Source of the DNA: Chromera velia
Lineage: Eukaryota > Sar > Chromeraceae
NCBI GenBank assembly: GCA_018398765.1
Contig: JAHBMJ010005717.1
Span: 1-64,000, forward strand
Direction: 5' to 3'
DNA length: 64,000 nucleotides
The position numbers were made by a program, and so were the translations under genes. This document shows, in pieces, positions 1 to 18,308 of the stretch (within the stretch, counting starts at the first letter, position 1; the number at the start of each line of letters is the position of its first letter). The notes under the pieces are model-generated. The model was not told the DNA's origin. It saw only the letters and a program-made list of their open reading frames with translations, and ran no database searches.

Positions 1-276
1 CACATCGTCAGCCGACGAAGTTTTGCCTGTCGCAGAGGGGTTCCGAGCGTGTGCGGACACAGCGGATAAAGTACTCGAATGCACGTTTTCATGTTCCAGT
101 GCATGTTTTGCTCTGCTTCATTTCGCATTCACCTGTCAAAAGGGGCCACGAAGAACTCTGGGTCTTCTCGGAGCGTCTCGACGTTCTTTCATCTTCTTTC
201 CTGTCACTCACTTGCAACGAGGAAGGACAGGGGCATCCTGCTCGAGCAACTTCAGACAGACACGAAGAGCGGGTGA

Positions 277-7738
<7,462 letters not shown>

Positions 7739-8919
7739 GTTGAAGTGGCCTCTGGCGAGCTGACGAATGAGAATGAGGGAGCCCTTCAGTCGAAGTTCTG
7801 AAAGGATTGGTGCTGCGTCGCCTATCTGCGAGCCCTCACTGGAAGCACCAGGATTGGTGAAGAGGGTGTACCCGCATGATCACTCTGTTTCTGCATCGAT
7901 CAGTGGAGGGGGAGATCAGAAAGCAGGCTGCATCACGTAGTCTGCTTTGCTTCAGTGACAGGTCCTCTGCGATATGACCGGATATCAGTTTGACACACAA
8001 ACGGACGGACATACACAGATGCTTGCGTGTCTCCTCTTCCCCTCATGCGAAGCGTCTCTTCTTCGTTGCATGGAAACATGTACATGTCTTTCTTCCTTTT
8101 GGTCTCCATGCTCATGCCAACTTTTGCTTCTTTGCCCACCTTGCTCCTCCCTCCATTGATATTCTGCCATGAAACTTTAACGCCAAAGCATGCGTGTCAC
8201 CTCCATCTTATGCTATTTACATTTGCACCCCATTCTCCTACAATGACACACTTCGTTCTCTATTCTCCACACAGTCGCGATGTGGATGAGAGCAGGTGCA
8301 CCTCCCTTCATCTGATGAACGCCTGCCGTCCTCACAATGCAAGAATGCGTTGCCTGTACATTTGCCCGATAAGCTCCTGCCGGATGGAGAAGACATGCTC
8401 CGTACATGCATTCATAGAGTCATTGAGCAGTCCAACAGGTGGATGGTGCTCTTTCAGGCATTTTTCCTGGCAGAATCTTCATGATCGGTTGTATGAATAA
8501 CATGAATGTCATTTCTACATTCATGCACTCTCTCGTCCGTTCCTCTCTTCAAATGCCTTGCATGTGTCTGAGCAGAATGTTCTCTGTTGGCCATCGGCTG
8601 TTTGTACGGGCCACAGCCTGATGAATGCATGCTCTTTGTCTGTTTGCTCTTTCAATGCTGAGAAAAGTGGATGCAAAAACAATTTCTGTAAATGAACCCG
8701 GCCGCATACGCTATTGAACTGGGTTTATGCTACGATTTTTTATGCTACGATTCCGGTGGTGGGATTCATTTTGGGAAAATTCGATTGTAAGCATGCATTA
8801 AGTACTAAAGAATATATATACATATATATATATATAAAGAACATATATATATATATATATATACAGAGCAGCCAAAGAAGACAGTCAAAGAAAAGAAGGG
8901 AAGCTGGGTTCAGGGCTGT
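7739..8919. other. Gene-free stretch downstream of the EF-hand-like gene
   Basis: No splice-consistent coding chain is visible. The first part is probably 3' UTR and terminator of the upstream gene. Composition becomes AT-richer from about 8650. A 13-bp sequence (TTATGCTACGATT) occurs twice around 8727-8752, followed by TA-rich repeats from 8810 to 8865. Confidence 0.5.
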
Positions 8920-8924
8920 CAGGT

Positions 8925-9090
8925 GAAGGAAATTCTTAGGAAGTACAAGCAGGGAAGAGGATGGCGTTATGAGGTGGCATGGCATGGCTGGCAGTCAACA
9001 TCACATGAAGCAGCCTCGCTCATATGCAAGCACGCCCTGCCAGAAGTGGAAGAGTTTGAGAAAAAATGCAGCTGTTAAGCTATTTGCTAA
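8925..9090 (+). mobile_element. Chromodomain-like transposon remnant (fossil)
   Basis: A short + strand reading segment contains VKEILRKY, then WRYEVAWHGW, then LPEVEEFEKK. The order and spacing resemble a chromodomain (V-x-x-I-L ... Y-x-V-x-W-x-G ... L-x-x-F). Such domains occur at the end of integrases in Ty3/gypsy chromoviruses and in a few other transposon classes. The remnant is fragmentary and old, and no LTR is visible nearby. It is followed at 9175-9205 by the same GGCGTATGATGATGATG tail carried by the retroposon family below, so its parent class is unresolved. Confidence 0.4.
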
Positions 9091-9174
9091 AGGTTGTGAA
9101 ATAAGGGTCCATCATTTAATAATCTGCCTTACGTGTTGTGACTTGCCGAACGCTAAACGCCTATTATGGGCCGA

Positions 9175-9202
9175 TAGTGATGGCGTATGATGATGATGAT
9201 GA

Positions 9203-9243
<41 letters not shown>

Positions 9244-9262
9244 CATCATCATCATACGCCAT
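9175..9262. repeat. Tail-to-tail inverted tails with TA/GT tract between
   Basis: GATGGCGTATGATGATGATG on the left is mirrored by CATCATCATACGCCATC on the right, separated by (TA)n and (GT)n dinucleotides. It reads as two elements with the same (TGA)n 3' tail inserted in opposite directions at one spot. Confidence 0.7.
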
Positions 9263-10078
9263 CGTTGTCTGCCTAGACTAGTGGCCTAGCCTTCAAGGCT
9301 TCCAACGTTTGGCAAGAAACAAGCTCGGCAACCCTCCCCCAGAGGAGAAAGCACACGCAAAAACATGACAAATGACCCCCAGCGGCTTAAAAAGGGCTTG
9401 TCCTAAACTATGAAAAAAGGTCGGCTTTAAACGCTGGTCTGTAGGATTAAAAGGTGGCTGGGGGGAGCCAAGCTACCCGCCTTCTTCTATCTTATCTCTC
9501 TCTTTTTCTCTTTTTCTTTATTCTCTTTGCTTTTCTCCGACTGGTGTTCGAATACTGGGAAACTCACGCCATCACAGCCGTCCAGAAGTGCTCTATGGTG
9601 GGTACATACGTGTGACTTGCCGTCCTGACCCAGGTGGAAAACCCCCATCAAGTCATGCCCCTAGATTTTCGCCGTCTCCTCCGATTTTCTTCTTCTACAC
9701 AGCACCACCTTTTCAAAAACTGGCTGCGGCCGTGAGCGCGGCTTGTTTGGTCAGCATTGAAGGAAGGGGGAAACCTGGAAGGCATGCGAAGTCATGGGCA
9801 CCGCCGTGTTTATCATGGTTCTGGATTTGAGTGGAATGGAGAGCCCAGTTCGCAGGCGTCTCCTCAGTTAGTTGAAGCTCCGAGGTTGTTATGGGTGTTT
9901 TGCTTTCTCTGCTTGCTCTGTGGTTGTCTTTTTGGAGCACTGCTGCTTGTTTCGGAGTGAGGGGACACCTCGTGACTCCGGAGGCCTCAACTACGTCAAG
10001 AGACTGGGAGAACAGAAAGTTCGCAAAGCCGTCTCCGACTGTTGCAGAAGAAGCTCATAGTGTTGGGAGCTGGTAGCC
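9240..10078 (-). repeat. (TGA)n-tailed retroposon family, copy 1
   Basis: About 840 bp that recurs in the opposite orientation at 18309-20154, with roughly 90% identity by eye. Its minus-strand 3' end is ...ACGATGGCGTATGATGATGATG and its 5' end is GGCTACCAGCTCCC. A fixed 3' end with a trinucleotide tail, plus a 5'-shortened copy elsewhere (31814-32235), suggests target-primed reverse transcription, that is a SINE or LINE-3'-end family. Short open frames are conserved between the copies on both strands, but none resembles a known protein. Confidence 0.75.
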
Positions 10079-11974
10079 ATGTGGGGCTGCCTACTTGTTT
10101 GTTTACTCTCTCTGCACCCACGCCAAAGCCTGAAAACGATCGATATATATATGGATCAAACACCCTATGCATGAATGCATGGATGAACGGACCACCCGAG
10201 CCCAACAGAGGCTAGGGGTTAAGTCTTCTCAGTATCTCAGTATCAGTATCATTATCATCATCATCATCATCATTATTATTATTATTAATCGGTCTATAGG
10301 CCATCATGCAGTGCATGAGTCTAGGACAATGCTTTATTGCCCCTTTGCCAGACCTGCATCATACAACGGGAGGGGGCTTCATTCTCGCAACTCTAAACAC
10401 CCTGTATCTAGAAGATGTTTTCTAAATCGCTGATGTCGTTTCCCTTCTGTGGGAGGAGTGCGACAACTGCAACAGAGACTCTCAGGCAGTAGAGGCAGAC
10501 AGAAAGACCAGTGGACAGGAAGACCGGTGGATAATTATTAATCGGTCTATGTGTTATGGTCATCGGCCTATTTCTAGCCTAATTTTAATAGTAATTTCTA
10601 GGCTTTTATTGAGGTAGCTAATAGGGCTTCAAGTTTTAGCATTTGGTGGCAATGGATGAGATAGCTTTAAGTTAGTTTTTATAACTGCGTTTCATTCAAT
10701 TAATTTCAATAAATTGTTCTGGATTTATATAAATGAATGAATGAACAAATGAATGAATGAATGAATGAATGAATAAATCACTGACTGACTGACTGACTGA
10801 CTGACTGACTGACTGACTAAATAAATGAATGAATGAATGAATGAATGATTATAGCCATTGGAGCCTAGTCACTAGTAGCTCCTGGCAGTCATTATAAATA
10901 TTATTTAATGCCCTCCTAGAGTAACTCTAAATTGATTAAATTGTCATTAAAAACCACCTTAAAATGAAATTATATAAAAGTTTAATGGTATTGTGTGCCG
11001 TTGTGATATCGTAGGGCGCTATAGGCTGCGTTTTTTGATCTGAGTGAAGAGTAAGCAGAAGTATTTATTCTGCCGTTCAGGGTTGATTCAGCTGTAGCCC
11101 CCGTGCCCGCACATGTATGAGCGAGGTGCCTGGTCGGGGCATGCCGGAACCACTGTGTGCGACGATGTGGAACACACCATATAGCGCCTTACAATATCAC
11201 AGCAGCATACAATAAATGAAAGTATATATGGAAGTTAATAGAAATTCTAAAATTTACTTGGAGAATTCGATCAGTCAAATAAAAAAAAAAAAGAATTTAC
11301 TTTGGACTCTACCTATAGGACTCTACTCGTCTCGATGTAACTAAGTTTTATGACTAAAGTTTTTTTAAGATTATTTATTGTTATTTCAAATCAGTCAGTA
11401 ATTTAAAAAGAAATGCGTATACAGCTCTGAAAAATATGTTATGTATGCATGTGTAATATCATGGCTTCTCGTTACCTCCCGTTTAATCTTAGGCTAGATT
11501 CTTAGCAGAGTCGCGCTGCTCTCTGAGGTGATCCCATATATTCTATATAGTTAGCCTCCTTGTATTATGAATGAGCCGGGCCTTCTCTCATGCAGCTATC
11601 TGTAAGATATTTTTGTATTAAGGCATTATGTAATTCGAGGGGCAGCTCAACTTAGCTTAGTTCTCTAGGCTCAGCTTTATTTAGATGGGCCGAGAAGTCC
11701 TAACATTGCATGCACTCACATAACAGATTTTTTTTTTTTAGGGGGGCTGAGGTTGGTGTTCGATCGTCAGTCTGTCTGTCACGGTGTCGGCATGTCGCCC
11801 AACTTCTAAAATATGCCCCTCAAAGACGCTGCTCGCGTGCATGGAGCCATGAACCGAGTGGATCTCTCGACCGACAAAGTTTTCCATGCACCATGCACTT
11901 ACTATCGATTGCGCGCATTCGCGCGCGCGAACATGCAATTAAGCCTCTAATTGCACCTCATGCTGTCGATCTGC
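10079..11974. other. AT-rich gene-free zone with trinucleotide and tetranucleotide repeats
   Basis: It contains (ATC)n/(ATT)n at 10247-10287, ending in AATCGGTCTAT, and a second ATTATTAATCGGTCTAT at 10533-10552. These look like tail ends of another dispersed repeat. From 10560 the composition falls to strongly AT-rich. I see no coding chain, tRNA or rRNA. Confidence 0.6.
10730..10852. repeat. (AATG)n-(CTGA)n-(AATG)n compound microsatellite
   Basis: Eight or more AATG units, then about nine GACT units, then AATG again, within the AT-rich zone. Confidence 0.9.
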
Positions 11975-12997
11975 ATGTGTAGAGGGACTCGGAATGGAAT
12001 CGTCGACGAAGGCCCCAAACGATTTTCACAGGAAAGAGGGTAAGGATCTCTTTCAGTTGCCTGCTATTGTGCTCTCTGCTCTACCCTTTCTTCTCTCTCT
12101 CTCCAGGGCCACATTGAAGGAAGCCAGACAGCCGGTTGGATTCAATATACGTAGCTACGGGGTTCTGGACCGCAGCGCTGTTCTGAGAAGGTTTGCGCAG
12201 TGTTTGCCGGGGGCTCACTTCTACACGCCCTCTGTGGCAGATTCAGTTCTCGTTAGACCGAGCGCTTGGCTTGTACGCAGAGCAGTGTCTCCGACCCAGA
12301 TGGTAAGCAAGCAGAGGGAACCTTTATTCTCAGACCATGCATGCATGTACATGGATCTGCATGTGGCTGACCTGTTCTCACATTCACACGGCCACGAATG
12401 TATATACGTACCGGTTTTCTGTGTGCAGCCTGCTGGAACTCAAGACTCGATCGGTAAGCATTTGGAATGACATGCATCGGAGTGGAGAGAGAGAGCTGTG
12501 GTTTCCCTTTTCTAGACCCATGCCCGTGCACAGGGGAAAACCTAGCTGTCAATTGGCGCATGCATGTAAGCAAGGCTCCACACAGAAGCAGCAGCACAAG
12601 GTGGTTGGACACCGGCGCAAAAAAAAGGATGAAAGAAACGAGGAAGCAGACGAGAAACAATGGAGAAACACGAGGAAGAAGTGCAACTGAACAAACAACC
12701 TTTTGACCTCACGCGTGATTCTTTTTTTTACAGGCACCGAACCAGATAGAAGCCTCGTATGTATGAACAAAGACAGGCAAATAGACAAGAAGGCACGAGT
12801 CCATGTTGAAGAAGAGAATGAGCTCTGATAGAATCAAAGGAAAAAGTACTCATGATGTGACATATTAGAAAGAGGGGTGCAGAGAACGGAAGGGAGGGGG
12901 GAAAAGAATGACACTACCGGCCTTGCAGCTGGAGATCTCGAGTTTCTCCAAAAAGGCCTTTTCACATTGGAACCGGCTGCTTTCTCGGCGTTGGTAA
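11975..12997 (+). CDS. Small spliced hypothetical protein (~125 aa)
   Basis: Five exons keep phase: 11975-12039, 12107-12302, 12429-12453, 12734-12756, 12929-12997 (TAA). The start ATG 11975 is chosen because its frame alone joins the 12107 exon without a stop. The protein is basic (FNIRSYGVLDRSAVLRRF in the second exon) and I do not recognise it. Its donors are of the ordinary GTAAG/GTATG type (GTAAGG, GTAAGC, GTAAGC, GTATGT), unlike most genes in the window. Two exons are only 23-25 nt, so the model is tentative. It could instead be the 5' part of the gene that emerges from the assembly gap. Confidence 0.4.
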
Positions 12998-13795
12998 GAT
13001 GTGGTAGGAAGACAGCCTTTTGTCAATAGTCTTATGAGTGTGTGCGCATGTCAATGCCCCTTAGCTCCCCTGTTTTCTTCTTCCCAGATTCGTTCGCTCT
13101 CTTCTTCTTCAACTCTCTCTCCGGAGCCATTGCCTTGCGTTTCCGTCTTTTTCGTTTCTCATCGAGTCTTATATAAGTCTCGTTTGGTTTCGGGGTTGAC
13201 ATCTATCTTAATCAAGGAAAGGGAGGTTATCACAAATTGAAACGGCGGAGTCGAAAAGGCACACAAATGGGTTGCGGGCACGGACTCTCTTGTGTGTGTC
13301 AGCAATCCATTCAGTCTCAGACTGTTTGTCTCGTTTTCTCCAGAGTATAGATACGCCGACATCCGACCCCATTCAATTTTGTGTACGGAATGCGATCGCA
13401 TGGTTCTCTTCAGCCGCTTGCCGTGAGTTTGCGATTGTAGTTCTATCGAAGCTCTTGTGGAAGCGTGCTGCAACATCTGTGATCAGACTGATCGAGTCAG
13501 AGTCTAGCTCTGATTCCTTCTGAGCACTGTTGCGTACACAACTGATCTGTGTGTGTATGAGAGAGACAGTCTCTGCGATTCATCCGACCTCCTCTTTCAC
13601 TCAAACGAACGTCATCCCTAATCGAAAAGCCGACGCGCCCGCAATTCTCAGAGACTGATGGAGGATCGAAAGGGTGGCATCTATAGAAAGCTTCTGCACA
13701 GTGTGACATTCTCTTCGCTCTTTGTTTTGCTCTGTATTCCTTTCCAGTCTGCCAGTTTCTTGCATGAGTGAGACCTTGCTGACCTTCCCCCCCCC
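12998..13795 (+). other. Possible further exons, unresolved, before the assembly gap
   Basis: Acceptor-like TTCCCAG at 13087 and TCTCCAG at 13343 precede open stretches of 153 and 180 nt. The second ends in a Ser/Glu-rich peptide and a stop at 13523. They do not join cleanly to the preceding gene. They may be untranslated, or belong to a gene that runs into the gap. Confidence 0.3.
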
Positions 13796-14110
13796 NNNNN
13801 NNNNNNNNNNNNNNNNNNNNNNNNNNNNNNNNNNNNNNNNNNNNNNNNNNNNNNNNNNNNNNNNNNNNNNNNNNNNNNNNNNNNNNNNNNNNNNNNNNNN
13901 NNNNNNNNNNNNNNNNNNNNNNNNNNNNNNNNNNNNNNNNNNNNNNNNNNNNNNNNNNNNNNNNNNNNNNNNNNNNNNNNNNNNNNNNNNNNNNNNNNNN
14001 NNNNNNNNNNNNNNNNNNNNNNNNNNNNNNNNNNNNNNNNNNNNNNNNNNNNNNNNNNNNNNNNNNNNNNNNNNNNNNNNNNNNNNNNNNNNNNNNNNNN
14101 NNNNNNNNNN
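13796..14110. other. Assembly gap (315 N)
   Basis: An unbroken run of N, entered through poly-C and left through CCCCGCGCGC. Any coding continuity across it is spurious. The gap hides at least the 5' exons of the MORN-like gene. Confidence 0.99.
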
Positions 14111-14138
14111 CCCCGCGCGCTTTTTCTTTTGCTTGCAG

Positions 14139-14692
14139 ATCAGATGATCACAAAGGTGGCTGAGGTGCAGGACGCGGCACTGAAGGCGGCAGCAAAGAAG
14201 GAGAAAAAAGAGACTACGCTGAATAAGATGAGAGGATGGTATTACTGGGGAGAAATGGGGTCCATGGGAGCAGAGGGAATGGGATCGGCATTTAAGGTGG
14301 GGGCAAATGGGGCGACAACCTACGTGGGGGAGTTTCGGGGGGGGATGAGGGAAGGGATGGGGCTACTTTGGTACTGGAGGAAGAAGGAAACTTGGGGGGA
14401 CTACAGTGGGGAGAAAGAGATAGTTGCGGGGATGTGGGAGGGGGGGAAGTTTGTGGAGGGGGTCTCGATTGTTGAAGGGAAGGGGTGGCGAGAAGGGTGG
14501 GTCGGGAAGGGGGAGGGAAGATGGTCTGAGGGGGCAGGGTTTACGGGAAAAGTGAGGTATTACAAGGAGCGGTGGGAGGCGGGGCCAGCTGGCAAGTACG
14601 GGATGGGAGACTACCCGATCGCATGGGGCTATATGGAGGGGCATTATGTTCAGGACCTTGAGAACGGGTCAGTCAAAGCTTTTGGAAAATAA
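14139..14692 (+). CDS. MORN-like repeat protein, 3' terminal exon
   Basis: The exon opens after TTTTGCTTGCAG with two bases of a split codon and runs 183 codons to TAA at 14690-14692. After a Lys-rich helix (KKEKKETT) comes a Gly/Trp/Tyr-rich region. YVGEFRGGMREGMG matches the MORN pattern Y-x-G-x-(F/W)-x-x-G-x-x-x-G-x-G, and looser units follow (GMWEGGKFVEG, GRWSEGAGF). MORN repeats usually act as membrane- or lipid-associated scaffolds. Only one unit is convincing, so a Gly/Trp-rich protein of another kind is possible. The 5' part is lost in the assembly gap. The + strand of this exon is unusually G-rich and C-poor. Confidence 0.55.
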
Positions 14693-14990
14693 TCGATCGA
14701 TTTTATTGTTTTGAGTTTGTTTGGATGCGTGGACTGGAAGTGTAGACAGCTCTTGAATGTTTTGTGACTTGCTGCTTCTTTCAATCTTTCGCTTCTTTTC
14801 TTGTTTTGTATCCAAAGTGTGTCCTCCTTTTCTGCGAGATCTGACCATGCAGCCTGAGCATGCAGACGCAAAGGACTGCATGCGTACAGATCTTGGGAAT
14901 TACTAATATTTTCTTGGCCTTACCAGTTGCGCTTCTCTGAATTAGATCAGTGCTTCATTTCTGTCTCTGCGCGTGCTCACTTGAAGGGAG

Positions 14991-15901
14991 ATGGTCGCGG
15001 TGACCAACGGGGAAGTGGTCGACGCGCTGTACGAGAAAGGGAAGGAGAAGGTCCGTTTGAATTGACTTGATGTGAGTGGCCAGAATGTCATGACTGATAG
15101 AAAATACACCATGAACAAGCCTTCCCGGAAAGAGTGAGATGGTCTCAGCAGTGCATCGATCTCTGACAGCAAATTCTCTTGTCTTGCTCCCTGGTTCTAC
15201 GCGTGGGTCCTCCCCTAAATTGACTCTTTTTCTCTTCGTCTTCGCCTGTGCTTGGTCTTCCTTGGTCTCTGTCTGATGCCGTCTGTCAAGTGGCTTCACA
15301 TGGATGAAAAATTGAAACCAGCTGGCAACCAGGTCCACCGACATGACACACTGTTTTCATAACCATTTGAATGTGCGTAGGCCCCTTCGATCAATATTTT
15401 CCCTGTATCTTTCTCCTTTTCCGCGACCTGAATGGAGTTGTTTGCAGAGTTGCGTGAAGAGAGAGGGAATCGTTGCCCAGAAGGAATCGATCATGGACCG
15501 TCTGCCTGAGTGTCTCCAGGCGAAGGGGCACTCTCCGAGAGACGTCCTGGTGAAAGCGGTAAGTCTTGGGTCTATACACTCCTCCTGACACGCAGCTGCT
15601 GTGATTTTCTTCTTGTGGCAAGGCTTCGTAGGGGTCCTTTCACGAAGTACCGCGTGCCAATTGAAAGTACTTCTCGGTCCTCTTTCTCTTTTCGATTTTC
15701 TGAGCCTGCATTACGGTATGCTACACGTCCCTTCAAGCTTCTGTACGCTTTTGCGGAGTGCAGGCTGAGGAATCTGGTGAGCGACCACGCCCCTCTCTCC
15801 ACCCTTCGAGAAGGCTTCGCAAGGAGAAGAGCACGACGAAGAAGACCGACATGGCCTTTGAAGGGTCAGCAAAAACTCGCTTCCTATGCCATGAAGCATG
15901 A
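14991..15901 (+). CDS. Small three-exon hypothetical protein (102 aa)
   Basis: Exons 14991-15050, 15448-15558 and 15764-15901 join at phase 0 each time. Donors are GTCCGT and GTAAGT, and acceptors are TTTGCAG and GTGCAG. The product has a helical first half (GEVVDALYEKGKEK, then IMDRLPECLQAKGHSP, then DVLVKAAEESG) and a basic, Lys/Arg/Ser-rich tail (RRLRKEKSTTKKTD). No family recognised. ATG 14991 is the first in frame; an upstream exon cannot be excluded. Confidence 0.55.
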
Positions 15902-15911
15902 AATATTTGAA

Positions 15912-15943
<32 letters not shown>

Positions 15944-16839
15944 CAAAGTGACTCCGATAGACCCGTAGACTGATGATGACCAGGACTTATATTTTCATAC
16001 ATGTCAAGGGCACGGGGGGGCATGGCTTACCAGGGAGGCCGGGCGGTTTCAAGAGGAAGACGTTCTCGATCAAAGCAGACGCAAAATGAGGGAGGAGTTG
16101 TGCTGGATTGACAGGAAGAACCGGATTGCTGGGGCGGGCTGAAGAGAGATGAAGGCCGCAGAGGTTGATTTTTGAGAGTGGAGACTTTGACTGGTGAGTA
16201 GCAGTGGAGTCCCTCCCGTTCATTATTTTGCCTGGGGCTGGTGTCTGCTGCAGGGGCTTAAAGGAGTAAGTGGATAGAGCCGTCGTTGGCATCTCTCGCC
16301 TGCAGCGATGTAATTCGGAAACAAAAGTTGAATTGATACGGGCAGCTGGTAGAAGTGTGAGCGGAGAGAGTCTTTTTCCGTTTTTGCATCACTCACATGA
16401 CCAGGCTCAGACTAGGATTATGCATAATTCATGCACACGAAAGTGAACTCGAGTCATGATCAGCGACAGGAGTGTGAGATAGGACTCCCCTCTGGACGAA
16501 TGACAGAATTGAGTGAGCGTGTGTGCATGACATTTGCATTGAATGTGCCCTCTTTTCTCTTCCTTGCTCATGACATCTCCTCTGCGTTTTCCCCTCTTTG
16601 TGCCCCCCTGAATTTTTGCATCAAACTTCCTTCCTCGAATGAATCGATCAACTCTTGGACCAATCGGCTCAAGGCTTTTCAAACCATTCAAGCCTGCCCC
16701 CTCAGCCCCTCTGACACAAATTTAAAAAGTCACTTTCATGTGACGTGCGGTCTGAAGTCTACGTAAAAGGGTCTATCCAACTCACTGTACACGCTCGCAC
16801 GCACGCATCACACATGCACACACGCACATACACACACAT

Positions 16840-16879
<40 letters not shown>

Positions 16880-18308
16880 TGAATGCATTTGCATTCAGAT
16901 GATGCATTCGTCCCCCTGCCTGCATCTCCAGCATCCTGAATCCTACTTCGACAGTCCCCCTTTTTTTACCCTGATTTTTACCCTGAATCCTCTCTTTTTG
17001 ATGGTTTTCTCTCGGAAAGAACTGTGGCTGACCTTCAATTCCTGCCTCCATTGCCGAGTCTGTTTTCTCTTCTTCCATCTGCTCTCTTCTCTACGTCGGG
17101 GAAGACTGTGTCTTCTGCAGGTCTTCACCTGCATCTCTCTCCTAGCTCCCTGCAGGTGACGATCGAAGGATGCTTCCCGCGCTGCATGCATACGGACCTG
17201 TCTGTCTCTCTATCTCAATGAAGTGTCACGACGACCGAGAAGGGGGCAAGGAGGGATGACAAAGGTTCCTAGAAAACGAAGTGAAAATGCGTGTTGCCTG
17301 ACAGTGACTGCCCTGACTGACTTGTTCGTTGTTGGAGCGGGGAGGAGATAATTAAAGGAATTGAAGAAAACGGGACTTTATACTTCACATGCAAGTTGAG
17401 GTTGCACCGTTGGCACCCGTTGCACAGCGAGCGTTTTGTAACTAACATTTAAAACTTAGCGTTTTCTATCAAACCCGGGAGGAGAGACGACCAGATCTCG
17501 ATTCTTTCCAAGTGCACTGTCAATCAATCGATACGGACGGCCTACACGGGCGGCGACCAGCATGCAGCAGTGCAGCAGTGGCAGCAGCACACTAGACAGC
17601 ACATAGAGACTAGCACTGCCAGCTAGACTGTCAGGCATATGATGTCGGATAATTGATTAAGATGTAAAGAAACAACCTATCAATATTCATCAACCTTAGT
17701 CTCAATTAAACACTATGTACATTAATTTGCTAGTTAGTTAGTTAGTTAGATAGTTAGTTAGTTAGTTAAAGGATGCCTAAACACAATTAAAATGCATATA
17801 ATTTTACCAAAACTTTTAATTCGATCATTTTAATTTAAGGTCTACAATTCATCCGTAGTCGCTGGTTTTACTTATATTTATGAAACTATATTTGTTGAAA
17901 AATTTAGTATTTATACACTTATATTGATTTATAACGTTTTTTTTATCATATGTGCATCTACAGCTAGCATTAATTGGCAGGTATGCATTAATTATCACTG
18001 CACATAAAATTGAACAATCATTTTATAAGGGGAATCTAACCATCAGCTATATATGTAGGTTATTAACCAAATGTATAAGACAGATGTAAGACAGAAACGT
18101 TAACTCTGTATAATTATATTGTCTAAGTTTCATTATTTCATCCCCTCTGGGAGTTTGTAGCTGCAGAAAGAATTTGATATGAAATAATCTAGGAAACAAT
18201 CAATCAATCAGTTCTATACTAAGTACTATACGATTTATATGGTTGCCTCTTGGGTTTTGCCACTTTGGCTTTACCACTTTGGCTTTGCCGCTTTGGTATG
18301 GCCGTAGA
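15902..18308. other. Gene-free stretch with (CA)n/(GA)n repeats, turning AT-rich
   Basis: Dinucleotide tracts lie at 15913-15937 (CA) and 16799-16872 (CA then GA). From 17600 the sequence is strongly AT-rich with a (TTAG)n patch at 17732-17768. Open frames in 15987-17220 lack splice support, codon bias or recognisable motifs. Confidence 0.5.

Noticed and set aside
9540-9570. GTGTTCGAATACTGG as a tRNA-type B box
   Set aside because: It lies on the strand opposite to the retroposon and no cloverleaf or A box accompanies it. No tRNA gene was found in the window.
9540-9840. Conserved Pro/Ser-rich open frame shared by the two retroposon copies
   Set aside because: Frames are open on both strands in both copies, and the shared sequence is explained by recent common descent rather than coding constraint.
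10733-10852. Regularly spaced short repeats resembling a CRISPR array
   Set aside because: They are plain AATG and GACT microsatellites with no unique spacers, in a eukaryotic genome.
16021-17221. Several 60-110 codon frames in the 16-17 kb region
   Set aside because: No consistent exon chain, composition like flanking non-coding sequence, and no recognisable motif.
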